Below the pieces are notes generated by a model that saw only the letters and a list, made by a program, of their open reading frames with translations, was not told where the DNA came from and did no database searches. This document shows, one piece after another, positions 16,484 through 25,218 of a DNA stretch of 64,000 nucleotides (positions are counted from its first letter, which is position 1; each line of letters begins with the position of its first letter). The DNA lies in NCBI GenBank assembly GCA_027320105.1, contig DAHVMA010000087.1, forward strand, positions 6,777 to 70,776, given 5' to 3'. This DNA comes from JAKAQB01 sp027320105 (GTDB taxonomy: Bacteria; Actinomycetota; Acidimicrobiia; Acidimicrobiales; Palsa-688). Both the position numbers and the translations under genes were made by a program.

Positions 16484-19400
16484 ATGAGCGACGCCCCTTA
16501 CATCCGCTACCCGGCAGTCCGCGGCGACCAGCTCGCGTTCGTCACCGACGACGACATCTGGGTCGGGTCGGCGGAGCGCGGCGAGGTGTGGCGGCTGGGC
16601 TCCGAGCGGGCGATGGTACGCCACCCCCGCTTCTCCCCCGACGGGAGGTGGCTGGCGTGGACGTCGTCGGCCGCCGGGGTGCCCGAGGCCTGGGTCGCCG
16701 CGGTCGACGGCGGCCAGGCCCGGAGGCTCACCTACTGGGGGGACCCGATGACCCACGTCGTCGGCTGGCACCCCGACGGCCGGGTCGTGGCCACCTCCGC
16801 CGCCGGCCAGCCGTACGCCTCGTCCACGTGGGCGTGGGCCGTGCCCCTCGACGGCGGCGCCGCCCAGAGGTTGCCCTACGGGCCGGTGTCCGCCGTGGCG
16901 TTCGGCCGGGGCGGTGGCGTGCTGCTCGGCGTCGACCGCCATCCCACAGGAGCCTCGGGCTGGAAGCGGTACCGGGGTGGGACGGCGGGCAAGATCTGGA
17001 TCGACAGGGACGCCTCCGGCCGCTTCGAGCGCTTCGCCACGCAGCTCGACGGCCAGCTGGAGGATCCGGCATGGGTCGGCGACCGGGTGGTGGCGCTCTC
17101 CGACCACGAGGGCTGGGCCAACGTGTACTCCTTCGCGCCCGACGGCAGCGACCTGCGCCGGCACACGGACCACGGCGACTGCTACGCCCGGGACGCCGAC
17201 AGCGACGGCGAGCGGGTCGTGTACACCGCCGCCGGCGACCTGTGGCTGCTGGACGGCCTGGCGGCGGACTCGACGCCCCGCCGCCTCGACGTGCGGCTCG
17301 GCTCGGCCCGTCGCGGGCGCGCCCCCTACACCCTCGAGGTGGCCGGTGCCGTCACCCGCGTGGCGCCCGACCGCTCGGGCAAGGCCAGCGCCCTCACCGT
17401 TCGGGGCGCCGCCGTGTGGCTCACCCACCGCGGTGGCCCGGCGCGGGTGGCGGCCCCCGGCGGCCGGGTGCGGGCCCGCCTGGCCACCCCGCTCGGCGAC
17501 GATCGCCTCGTGTGGGTCACCGACGCCGGCGGCGCCGACGCCCTCGAGGTGGCGCCCGCCGCCGGGGGCGAGGGCCGGCGCCTCGCCGGGGGCACCCTCG
17601 GCCTGGTCGCAGGGCTGGCGGCCTCCCCAGATGGGGAATGGGTCGCGACCGCCGCCTCGGACGGGACCGTTCGGCTGACCCATGTCGAGTCGGGAGATGT
17701 GAGACAGCTCGACAGATCGCGCTACGACATGGCGACCGGCCTGCGGTTCTCCCCCGACTCGCAGTGGCTCGTGTGGTCGGCCGCCGGGCCCGGGTCGGAG
17801 GACGCCGGCCCTCGCCAGCTGAAGTTGGCCGCCGTGGCAAGCGGCGCCGTGCACGACGTCACGTCGCTGCGCTTCCACGACCGGGAGCCGGTGTTCACGC
17901 CCGATGGCAAGTACCTCGCCTTCCTGTCCCGGCGGACGTTCGATCCTGTCTACGACGAGGTCCGCTTCGATCTCGCCTTCCCGGCGGCCACCCGGCCGTA
18001 CCTCCTGCGGCTGTCGCCGGCCACGCCCGGGCCGTTGTCGCCGGCGCCCGGCGGGCGGGACCTGCCGGCGGCGCTGGTGGGCGGTGGCGGTGCGGCGGGC
18101 GGTGGCGGTGCGGCGGGTGCCGGCGCTGGCGGTGCGGGCGCTGGCGGTGCGGCGGGTGCGGGTGCGGGAGGTGCGGCGGGTGCGGGCGCTGGCGGTGCGG
18201 CGGGTGCCGGCGGGCCGGTCGCTGTCGTGATCGAGCTCGAGGGTCTGGCCGATCGGGTCGTGGACCTCCCCGTCGCTGCCGGCCGCCTGACCGACCTGAG
18301 GGCCACCGCCGGCGGGCTGGTCTGGCGGTCCCTGCCCCCGGAGGGCAACCTCGGTGTGGGCCGCGCCGACCCTGACGCCCAACCGGCCAAGGCCAAGCTC
18401 GAGCACCTCGATCTGGTCACCGGCAAGGTCGTGACGCTGGTGGACGGCGTCGACGGTGTCGAGGTGACCGCCGGAGGGGCCGCCCTCGTGGTCAGCAAGG
18501 ATGGCGGGCTCCGCCTCGTCCCGGCCGACCGCCCGGCCACCCCGGACGGCGACGACGCCTTCGATGTCGACCTGCAGCGGATCCTCCTGACCGTCGACCC
18601 GGCGGAGGAGTGGCCGCAGATGTACGAGGAGTCGGCCCGCCTCATGAAGGAGCGGTACTGGGTCGAGGACATGGCCGGCGTCGACTGGGACGCCGTCGTG
18701 GCCCGCTACCGGCCCCTCGCCGATCGGATCTCCAGCCGGGACGAGTTGCACGACCTCCTGTGGGAGCTGTTCGGCGAGACCGGCACCTCTCACGCCTACG
18801 TATGGTCAGGTCCGCAACGGCCTCCGGCGAACCAGCGCGTCGGCCACCTCGGTGCCGACATCGAGCCCGGTCCGGACGGGTGGCGTGTGGCGTCCGTTCC
18901 GGCTACCGAGCCGTCCGTGCCGTTGGCCCGCAGCCCGCTGCAGGCTGCGGGGGTGGGGGTCGGGGACGTGATCGACACCGTCGACGGCCGCCCCGTCGAC
19001 CCCCTCACGGGACCCGGGCCCCTGCTCGTGGGGGCGGCCGGGCGGGTCGTAGAGCTCGGTGTCCGCCGGGACGGCGGCGAGCGGCGGACGGTCGCTGTGG
19101 TGCCCCTCGAGGACGAGCGCCCGCTGCGGTACCACGCGTGGGTCGCCGGTCGGCGGGCAGCCGTGCGGGAGCGCAGCGATGGCCGCCTCGGGTACGTGCA
19201 CGTGCCCGACATGATGTCGGAAGGATGGGCGGAGCTGAACCGGGACCTGCTCGTCGAGACGAGCTTTGACGGTCTCGTCGCCGACTTCCGCTACAACCGC
19301 GGCGGGCACACCTCCCAGCTGGTTCTCGAGCGGCTTTCGGGGGCGGTGTCGGCCTGGTCCAACCCCCGCGGTTTCGAGGCCGAGAGCTACCCGACGGACG

Positions 19401-19810
19401 CTCCTCGGGGGCCGCTCGTGGGGCTGTGCAACCAGTACGCCGGCTCCGACGGCGACATCGTGTCGGAGGGCTTCCGCCACCGTGGGCTCGGCCCCCTCGT
19501 CGGCACGCGCACGTGGGGCGGCGTCATCGGCATCGACATGCGCTACGGCCTGGCCGACGGGACGGTGGTGACCCAGCCGAGCTACTCGTTCTGGTTCGTG
19601 GACGAGGGCTGGGAGGTCGAGAACCACGGTGTGTCGCCCGACGTGGAGGTCCAGATCGCCCCGCAGGACTGGGCTGCCGGGCGTGACCCGCAGATCGAGA
19701 TTGCGGTGGACCTGGCCCTCGCTGCGCTGGAGGAGCGGCCGCCTGCCCGGCCACCCCGGCGCGATGACCGGCCGTCGCGCGCCGCCCCCGAGCTGCCGCC
19801 CCGGCCGTAG
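16484..19810 (+). CDS. Tricorn-type S41 protease
   Basis: The 1108-aa cytosolic protease acts after the proteasome, cutting oligopeptides. The N-terminal half holds two WD-like beta-propellers (repeated PDG and SPDG turns). A helical core, a PDZ domain (about residues 800-890) and a C-terminal S41 catalytic core follow. The residues matching Thermoplasma S745/H746/S965/D966/E1023 are S769, H770, S988, D989 and E1046, with offsets of 23-24, so the site is intact. An insert of Gly and Ala only, about 45 residues, interrupts the second propeller region near residue 540. The upstream start at 16448 is rejected because a -10 box lies between it and the ATG. Confidence 0.93.
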   Translation: MSDAPYIRYPAVRGDQLAFVTDDDIWVGSAERGEVWRLGSERAMVRHPRFSPDGRWLAWTSSAAGVPEAWVAAVDGGQARRLTYWGDPMTHVVGWHPDGRVVATSAAGQPYASSTWAWAVPLDGGAAQRLPYGPVSAVAFGRGGGVLLGVDRHPTGASGWKRYRGGTAGKIWIDRDASGRFERFATQLDGQLEDPAWVGDRVVALSDHEGWANVYSFAPDGSDLRRHTDHGDCYARDADSDGERVVYTAAGDLWLLDGLAADSTPRRLDVRLGSARRGRAPYTLEVAGAVTRVAPDRSGKASALTVRGAAVWLTHRGGPARVAAPGGRVRARLATPLGDDRLVWVTDAGGADALEVAPAAGGEGRRLAGGTLGLVAGLAASPDGEWVATAASDGTVRLTHVESGDVRQLDRSRYDMATGLRFSPDSQWLVWSAAGPGSEDAGPRQLKLAAVASGAVHDVTSLRFHDREPVFTPDGKYLAFLSRRTFDPVYDEVRFDLAFPAATRPYLLRLSPATPGPLSPAPGGRDLPAALVGGGGAAGGGGAAGAGAGGAGAGGAAGAGAGGAAGAGAGGAAGAGGPVAVVIELEGLADRVVDLPVAAGRLTDLRATAGGLVWRSLPPEGNLGVGRADPDAQPAKAKLEHLDLVTGKVVTLVDGVDGVEVTAGGAALVVSKDGGLRLVPADRPATPDGDDAFDVDLQRILLTVDPAEEWPQMYEESARLMKERYWVEDMAGVDWDAVVARYRPLADRISSRDELHDLLWELFGETGTSHAYVWSGPQRPPANQRVGHLGADIEPGPDGWRVASVPATEPSVPLARSPLQAAGVGVGDVIDTVDGRPVDPLTGPGPLLVGAAGRVVELGVRRDGGERRTVAVVPLEDERPLRYHAWVAGRRAAVRERSDGRLGYVHVPDMMSEGWAELNRDLLVETSFDGLVADFRYNRGGHTSQLVLERLSGAVSAWSNPRGFEAESYPTDAPRGPLVGLCNQYAGSDGDIVSEGFRHRGLGPLVGTRTWGGVIGIDMRYGLADGTVVTQPSYSFWFVDEGWEVENHGVSPDVEVQIAPQDWAAGRDPQIEIAVDLALAALEERPPARPPRRDDRPSRAAPELPPRP
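18083..18210. repeat. Gly/Ala-coding imperfect repeat inside the tricorn gene
   Basis: Short units related to GGCGGTGCGGCGGGT recur in frame and encode a pure Gly-Ala stretch. The family does not normally have this insert, so it looks like local slippage expansion. Confidence 0.75.
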
Positions 19811-19859
19811 CTGTCTCAGCTGTCGCCGTAGCGGTTGGCCGGTCGACCGGCGAGCGGCG

Positions 19860-19865
19860 TAGGTT
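19860..19865 (+). promoter_or_regulatory. Probable -10 box of mdh
   Basis: TAGGTT lies 35 nt before the mdh ATG. Unlike many neighbours this gene has a real leader, with AGGAGG at 19888-19893. Confidence 0.4.
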
Positions 19866-19900
19866 GCAACGCGGTCCGAGTCGCCCAGGAGGATGCCTGC

Positions 19901-20893
19901 ATGCCCGCGTCACCCGTCCGCGTTGCTGTCACCGGAGCCGCCGGTCAGATCGGCTACAGCTTGCTGTTCCGGATCGCCAGCGGTGAGCTGCTCGGCCCGC
20001 ACCAGCCCGTCATCCTCCAGCTGCTCGAGATCACGCCGGCGCTCGACGCCCTCCGCGGGGTGGTCATGGAGCTGGAGGACTGCGCCTTCCCCCTCCTCGA
20101 GGGGATCACGACCAGCGACGACGCCAACGTGGCGTTCGGCGACGCCGACATCGCCCTGCTCGTCGGCGCCCGCCCCCGTTCCAAGGGCATGGAGCGCAAG
20201 GACCTCCTCGAGGCCAACGGCGCCATCTTCACCGTCCAGGGCAAGGCCCTGTCGGACAACGCCGCCACAGGGATCAAGGTGCTGGTGGTGGGCAACCCCG
20301 CCAACACCAACGCCCTCATCGCGCAGCGGAACGCCCCGAACCTCCCCGCCGAGTGCTTCACCTCCATGACGCGCCTCGACCAGAACCGGGCCAAGGCGCA
20401 GGTTGCCGCCAAGGTGTCCGTCCCGGTCACTGCGGTCACCGACGTCACCATCTGGGGCAACCACTCCTCGACCCAGTACCCGGATCTCTTCCACGCCAAG
20501 GTCGGGGGCCGGCCAGCTATGGAGGTGATCGGCGACCGGGCGTGGGTGGAGGAGGACTTCATCCCGACAGTCCAAAAGCGCGGTGCGGCCATCATCGAGG
20601 CCCGCGGCGCATCGAGTGCCGCCTCGGCCGCCAACGCCGCGCTGGACCACGTGCGCGACTGGATCCTCGGCACCGGCGATCGGGGATGGGTGTCGATGGC
20701 CGTTGTCTCGGATGGTTCCTACGGCGTGCCCGAGGGGCTCATCTCCTCCTTCCCCGTCAGGTGCGAGGGTGGGCAGTACACGATCGTTGCCGGTCTCGAC
20801 ATCGACGAGCTCAGCCGGGGGCGCATCGACGCCTCCGCTGCCGAGCTGGCCGACGAACGCGACGCCGTGACCGAGCTCGGGCTCGTCGGCTGA
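19901..20893 (+). CDS. mdh: Malate dehydrogenase
   Basis: The enzyme interconverts malate and oxaloacetate with NAD in the TCA cycle. The 330-aa protein has the cofactor motif TGAAGQIGYS (residues 11-20), substrate Arg residues R92 and R98 in ARPRSKGMERKDLL, R163, the catalytic Asp D160 in MTRLDQNRA and the catalytic His H188 in TIWGNHSS. The pattern is the cytosolic-type MDH found in actinobacteria. The start is fixed by AGGAGG 8 nt upstream, and the extra 22 codons of the longer open frame are rejected. icd and mdh sit within 3.6 kb, with only the tricorn gene between them. Confidence 0.96.
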   Translation: MPASPVRVAVTGAAGQIGYSLLFRIASGELLGPHQPVILQLLEITPALDALRGVVMELEDCAFPLLEGITTSDDANVAFGDADIALLVGARPRSKGMERKDLLEANGAIFTVQGKALSDNAATGIKVLVVGNPANTNALIAQRNAPNLPAECFTSMTRLDQNRAKAQVAAKVSVPVTAVTDVTIWGNHSSTQYPDLFHAKVGGRPAMEVIGDRAWVEEDFIPTVQKRGAAIIEARGASSAASAANAALDHVRDWILGTGDRGWVSMAVVSDGSYGVPEGLISSFPVRCEGGQYTIVAGLDIDELSRGRIDASAAELADERDAVTELGLVG

Positions 20894-20978
20894 GGACCCC
20901 GACGCCACACGCCACACTCCGCGCTCCACGTCGAAGGCGCAGCGCCCCACCGGGGGCGCGTGTTGGCGGTCGCCGCTG

Positions 20979-21818
20979 TCAGGGTACCGGGACGATCGCT
21001 GGCACATCCTGCGCTGCGAGGATGCAGTCCGAGAGCCCGTGGGCGCTGGCGTACTCGTCGGCCCGTTTGGCGTCCAGCGCGGCGGACGCCGCTGACGGGG
21101 GTTTCTCCGCCGCCGGACCGATCGCCGAGCGCGCCTCTGCCATGCGTGCAGCCGCCCACGCCCGCCAGTCGGCCATCCAGCTGGGGACCCCGCCCCCGAT
21201 CCCCTCGGACCTCCCGAGCGCTGAGATGGTCGCCGCCAGCCGGTCCAGCTCCGCTGTCGCTGCACCCACCGTCTTGTACGGAGCGGTCGTCACGGTGGCT
21301 GGACGCACCGCTCCCATGACCGCGGCGCAGTCGGCGTTCGCCGCATGGGCAAACGTCGAGCTCGCACCGAGCGGCGCGGAGGAGCGGCGCCGACCGGCGC
21401 CCGACAGGGCACTCGAGATCGTCACGAGGAGCAGGGCGAGCACGAGGGCGCCGGCGACGGCTCGACGGGGTGGCAGCGCCCGATGGCGGGTAGTCGCGGG
21501 CGCCGCTCGCTGCGGGAGCAGGTCCGCTGCTCCGAGCGGACCGCCGCGGGGGCCGGCGGGCGGCACGGGCAGCCGGCGGGGGTGGGCCTTGTGACCGGTG
21601 GGGGAGGCGGCGGCGGGGATGGCGGCCGGGTTCGCCGGGCCGTCGGGTTGGGCGCCGAGGACTGGGGCAGCTGGGTCGAGGACGCGCAACTCAGCGGTGG
21701 CGATCGACCACGACGGCAGGTGTCGGCGCCGCCCGTCCCAATGCCGGCCGTTCCAGTGCCGAAGCAAGGTCGGGTCGTCGGAGTCGCGGTACCACCCGGG
21801 CCAGCGGGGCTCCCTCAC
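20979..21818 (-). CDS. DUF2510 domain membrane protein
   Basis: The 279-aa protein opens with the DUF2510 motif (PGWYRDSDDPTLLRHWNG, then HWDGR), a small Trp-rich domain common at the N-terminus of actinobacterial membrane proteins. A Pro/Ala-rich linker, one transmembrane helix (AVAGALVLALLLVTISSAL, about residues 128-146) and an extracytoplasmic domain of about 130 residues follow. That domain has two Cys, in NADCAAV and LSDCILA, which could form a disulfide. The GTG start at 21818 has GGGAGG upstream, and the longer frame is Arg/Pro-rich and unlikely. The function is unknown. Confidence 0.75.
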   Translation of the reverse strand: MREPRWPGWYRDSDDPTLLRHWNGRHWDGRRRHLPSWSIATAELRVLDPAAPVLGAQPDGPANPAAIPAAASPTGHKAHPRRLPVPPAGPRGGPLGAADLLPQRAAPATTRHRALPPRRAVAGALVLALLLVTISSALSGAGRRRSSAPLGASSTFAHAANADCAAVMGAVRPATVTTAPYKTVGAATAELDRLAATISALGRSEGIGGGVPSWMADWRAWAAARMAEARSAIGPAAEKPPSAASAALDAKRADEYASAHGLSDCILAAQDVPAIVPVP

Positions 21819-21939
21819 CACTGCCTCCCGGCGCCGTGGGCCAGGGGGGCGTGGTGATTGCCGCCCGGGTGGCCGGCGGCCGGGGTTCCTGGCTGGCGAT
21901 CGCCGCTCGCCGGCCGGCCCCGTCCACCGACGGCACCGC

Positions 21940-22332
21940 TCACGGGACGAACTCGGTCTCGTCCCGCAAGGAGGATGGGAGGGCCTCACGGCCGCCGATG
22001 TTCGACGCGATCCGGCCCAAGGCCCCTACGTCCCCGCGCACCTCGAGCCTGCCGGCGGCAAGCGCTGCCTGGGTCGAGAGGGTCCCGGACGCGATCGCCG
22101 CCGCCGTGCGGTAGTCGCTGGTGAAGGTGATGTCTGCTCGACGCCCGCTGCTCTGGGTCAGCACCGGACCCTCTGGCGTGACACGGACGTCGTAGCTGGC
22201 TTCCCCTCCACCGGGAGGGTCGAGGACCACATGGCGGAGGGTCGGTGCAGCGCCTGTCTCGTCACCGGGTGGCTCGATGACCTCAGCTCGGGGGAGCCGG
22301 GCCAACCACTCCATGGACAGGTACTGCACCAT
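21940..22332 (-). CDS. SCP2 sterol-transfer-like protein
   Basis: The 130-aa protein matches the SCP-2 lipid-binding fold. It has an N-terminal helix (VQYLSMEWLARL), a beta sheet, the strand-helix block DITFTSDYRTAAAIASGTLS and the closing AALAAGRLEVRGDVGAL. This fold binds acyl chains or sterol-like lipids, and in actinobacteria it often partners acyl-CoA enzymes. No such enzyme is adjacent. The start is taken at the ATG before VQYLS, and an ATG 6 codons further in is possible. It may be cotranscribed with the DUF2510 gene downstream (121-bp gap). Confidence 0.78.
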   Translation of the reverse strand: MVQYLSMEWLARLPRAEVIEPPGDETGAAPTLRHVVLDPPGGGEASYDVRVTPEGPVLTQSSGRRADITFTSDYRTAAAIASGTLSTQAALAAGRLEVRGDVGALGRIASNIGGREALPSSLRDETEFVP

Positions 22333-22419
22333 GCCAGTTCTACCAGCCCACACATCCGAGTGCCCAGCGCTAGCCGCGTCCACGGAGGGATCGTGGCGGG
22401 TTGGCGGGTGGCGGGTCTT

Positions 22420-24639
22420 TCAGCCGACCAGGCGATGGACCAGGCGCTGTAGCCGCGGGCCATCACGGTCCAGGGAGGCTTGCAGCCCCCGCCTTCCTTG
22501 CCTGGGAGAGGCTGCTGCCACGCGGCTCACATAGGTGGCTTGGGCACCGGCGTCGGGGTGGCTCAGGGTGAGGTCGATGGTGAGGCGCCCCGGAAGGGCG
22601 TCGGTGGGCACGTCCCATGCGAGGGTGCCGACGGCGACGCAGGCATCGGCGGGGACGTCGCCGCCGAACCGCCAGCGCTGCCGGCCTCCGCCTGCCCAAC
22701 GCACGCTCGCGTCGACGACTGCTCCCCGCAGCTCCTGCCGGCGGTCCGACACGACGTGGACGCCCAGCTCGAGGTGCTGGCCCGGTCGGTACTGCTCCGC
22801 TGGCCAGTCGGCGACGACGATCACCGGAGCGCACGCTGCCGACAGCGCCCGCCACGCCTCCTTGGGAACCCCCTTGTGGTCGAGGAGCGCCCAGCTCACC
22901 GCGGGCTGGGCGTCGCGTAGCAGGAACACGGCGAAGCCACCGGCCGGCCGGTACTTGAGACGGCGCAGCGTCTCGACGTGGAACCGCACGACGTCGGCCT
23001 GGTAGCGCTGCGTCGCGGTACGCCACTCGTCGAAGGTGGTGTACTCCGCCGGCGGGACCCGCGCGTCGAAGATGTGCTTCTGCAGGCCGTGATCGGTCGC
23101 GAGCCGGTCCCAGTCCAGCTCCGGCCAGCGGTCCGGTTCGACGAAGCCGGCGGTCGCCGGCACTGCCTGCGCCCCGAACTCGCTCACGAAGCGACCCACC
23201 GCCGGCCAGCGCGCCACGAGCATGGGGAGCTGGCGCAGCTCGCCGTGGTACCAGCCGAAGTACACGTGCGTGTCCGTGCCCCACGCCGGGTGGGGAAGGA
23301 CGCCACTGTGCGACAGGGCGGGGCGCGACGCGTCGGCCCGCTCGAGCGTGCGGCGGATCGACGGGTCGAGGAAGGTCTTGTTCCAGGTCGGGAGCAGCTG
23401 GCCGGCGACGAAGCGGGCCAACTCCTTGCGGGGGGTACGCCCCCCCGGCGGGAGGTCGAGGGCGAGGGGCTCGTTGTGGGCGCACCACAGGGCGATCGAC
23501 GGGTGGTGGCCGAGGAGGTCGACCGCCTCCCCGGCTTGGCGCAACGCCTGGCGGCGTACGTTTCCGTATCCCCACTGCAGCGGGAGGTCCTGCCACAGGA
23601 GCATGCCAGCGGCGTCGGCCAGGTCGTAGAGGTGCGGGTGCCCGACGTGGGCATGCACACGCAGCAGGTCGAGTCCGGCAGCGGCGGCGTGCTCTAGGTC
23701 CCGCGCCACATGGTCACGGTTCACAGTGGACAGCGCCCGGTCTGTCGGGCCGATGTTGGCACCCTTGAGGAAGAGCCGCTCGCCATTGATCGTCGTGACG
23801 AAAGCGTCCATCCGGACCTGCCGAAGGCCGGTTGCCACGTTCCGCCGATCGCTCTCCTCGCCGTCGGCCTCGACAACCACCTCCAGGTGGTGGAGCAGCG
23901 GGTCACCGAGGGCGCGGGGCCACCACAGAGCCGGCCGTTCCACCGTCACTCGCCAGCGAACCCGGTTGTCCCCGGCAGCGAGGTGGTCGTGGCGGCTGGC
24001 CTCGGCGACGGTCGTCCCGTGCAGCGACAGCTTCGTGCGGATGGTGACGGTGCGTTCGTCGCGTGTGTCGAGGAGGGCGTCGAGGTCGAGGCTGGCCCGC
24101 TCGGGTGTTGCCTCGCGGCACGCCACACGCAGCCGGTGGATGCGGACCGGTCCGGTCCCCTCCAGCCGCACGGGTGCCCAGATGCCGCCGGGGTTCCAGT
24201 CCCGCTCCATCGTGTCCCAGTGCTGGAAGATCCCGGTGAGGTTTCGCTTGCGACGGACGTCGCGTTGCGGAGCGCATGCGACTTCGATGGCCAGGACGTG
24301 GTCACGGCGCTGCTCCACCTGGGTGGTGACCTCGAACGCGTGAGGCGCGAAGTAGCCCTCGGTGTCGCCGATGTAGGAGCCGTCGAGCCAGACGTCGGCC
24401 TGGTAGAAGATCCCGTCGAAGACCAGCCAGGTCCGCCGGCCGGCACCGGCATCGCCGGCGTGCTCGAACTGCCTGCGGTAGGCGACGGGCCCGTCACTGC
24501 CGGCGAATGCCGGCAGGAGGCGCCACTGACCCGGGACCGGGACCGGCTCCCAGCCAGCGTCGTCCAGCTCTGGGTCCGGGAGGCGCCGGCGTATCTCCTC
24601 GTCAGCTTCTGCGGCGAGCCACGTGCCACCGAGGTCCAT
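22420..24639 (-). CDS. Glycoside hydrolase family 2 protein (beta-mannosidase/galactosidase-like)
   Basis: The 739-aa protein has the GH2 order: an N-terminal jelly-roll sugar-binding domain (about residues 1-170), an Ig-like domain (about 175-275) and a TIM barrel (about 280-590) ending in a beta domain. The acid/base is E390 in WCAHNEP and the nucleophile is E487 in FVSEFGA, both intact. The barrel sequence LLRVHAHVGHPHLYDLAD followed by WQDLP is closest to beta-mannosidase-like members, but the sugar specificity is not certain. No signal peptide is seen, so the enzyme is probably cytosolic. The start at 24639 is chosen because TAGCGT lies 10 nt upstream and the domain begins there. The frame remains open to 24825. 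Confidence 0.88.
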   Translation of the reverse strand: MDLGGTWLAAEADEEIRRRLPDPELDDAGWEPVPVPGQWRLLPAFAGSDGPVAYRRQFEHAGDAGAGRRTWLVFDGIFYQADVWLDGSYIGDTEGYFAPHAFEVTTQVEQRRDHVLAIEVACAPQRDVRRKRNLTGIFQHWDTMERDWNPGGIWAPVRLEGTGPVRIHRLRVACREATPERASLDLDALLDTRDERTVTIRTKLSLHGTTVAEASRHDHLAAGDNRVRWRVTVERPALWWPRALGDPLLHHLEVVVEADGEESDRRNVATGLRQVRMDAFVTTINGERLFLKGANIGPTDRALSTVNRDHVARDLEHAAAAGLDLLRVHAHVGHPHLYDLADAAGMLLWQDLPLQWGYGNVRRQALRQAGEAVDLLGHHPSIALWCAHNEPLALDLPPGGRTPRKELARFVAGQLLPTWNKTFLDPSIRRTLERADASRPALSHSGVLPHPAWGTDTHVYFGWYHGELRQLPMLVARWPAVGRFVSEFGAQAVPATAGFVEPDRWPELDWDRLATDHGLQKHIFDARVPPAEYTTFDEWRTATQRYQADVVRFHVETLRRLKYRPAGGFAVFLLRDAQPAVSWALLDHKGVPKEAWRALSAACAPVIVVADWPAEQYRPGQHLELGVHVVSDRRQELRGAVVDASVRWAGGGRQRWRFGGDVPADACVAVGTLAWDVPTDALPGRLTIDLTLSHPDAGAQATYVSRVAAASPRQGRRGLQASLDRDGPRLQRLVHRLVG

Positions 24640-24649
24640 GTCATCTTGC

Positions 24650-24655
24650 ACGCTA
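24650..24655 (-). promoter_or_regulatory. Possible -10 box of the GH2 gene
   Basis: On the minus strand TAGCGT lies 10 nt before the ATG at 24639. It supports the shorter start. Confidence 0.3.
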
Positions 24656-24873
24656 TCTGCGCTGCCGGCCGGATTGCCGGTTGGTCCCACCCGCCCGCCG
24701 GTCGGGGCGCAGGCCGATCCGCCCGGACCGCAGGGCGCTGGTGAGAAGACCGCGGTCGAGCTGGCGCCCCAGGTCGGGGCCGGGCCCGCAGCTGGCCACG
24801 TCGTGTGGGGGTGGAGCTGCGTCAAGTGGGCATTCGAGGCGTGGCACGCCTCCGGAGGTCCCTCCGACAGCTA

Positions 24874-24957
24874 TTCCGCGCGCCAGACGGCGATCCGCGC
24901 GCACAGGGCCCCACATACCGTCCTCGCTGCGCGCGGTTCGCCTGTCTGCGCGCGGTT
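24874..24957. repeat. Dispersed quadripartite palindromic repeat, copy B (inverted)
   Basis: Arms start at 24874 (TTCCGCGCGCC), 24893 (ATCCGCGCGCA), 24928 (TGCGCGCGGTT) and 24947 (TGCGCGCGGTT), again spaced 19, 35 and 19 bp. The 24-bp centre matches copies A and C better when reversed, so this copy is in the opposite orientation. It lies in the 579-bp GH2/MoxR divergent gap, which otherwise holds only a CCTCCGCCT triplication at 25089-25119 and the MoxR promoter. Confidence 0.75.
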
Positions 24958-25204
24958 TGGCTATAGGCAGATGCCGAGAACGCAGCTTCCGCCGGATCCG
25001 GCTGCACACCAGCGGGCCGCACGCCAGCCCGGGTGCTGGGAAGCGCCACCGGGTCCATCGTCACCTCGCGTCAGCCGGTACGGTCCTACCCTCCGCCTCC
25101 CTCCGCCTCCCTCCGCCTGAACATTCACCAGCATGCCGGTACCCTCCTGCTCCGCCAGCTCCTGTGTCGTCCTTTTCGACTAATTGTTGCTTCCGGGGCG
25201 GGGG

Positions 25205-25210
25205 TAGCGT
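25205..25210 (+). promoter_or_regulatory. -10 box of the MoxR gene (leaderless)
   Basis: TAGCGT ends 8 nt before the ATG at 25219. It argues against the start 186 nt further upstream. Confidence 0.45.
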
Positions 25211-25218
25211 CGGGAGCG

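Noticed and set aside
25033..25218. Upstream extension of the MoxR gene by 62 codons
   Set aside because: It contains a repetitive CCTCCGCCT run and a -10-like box and has no resemblance to the family.
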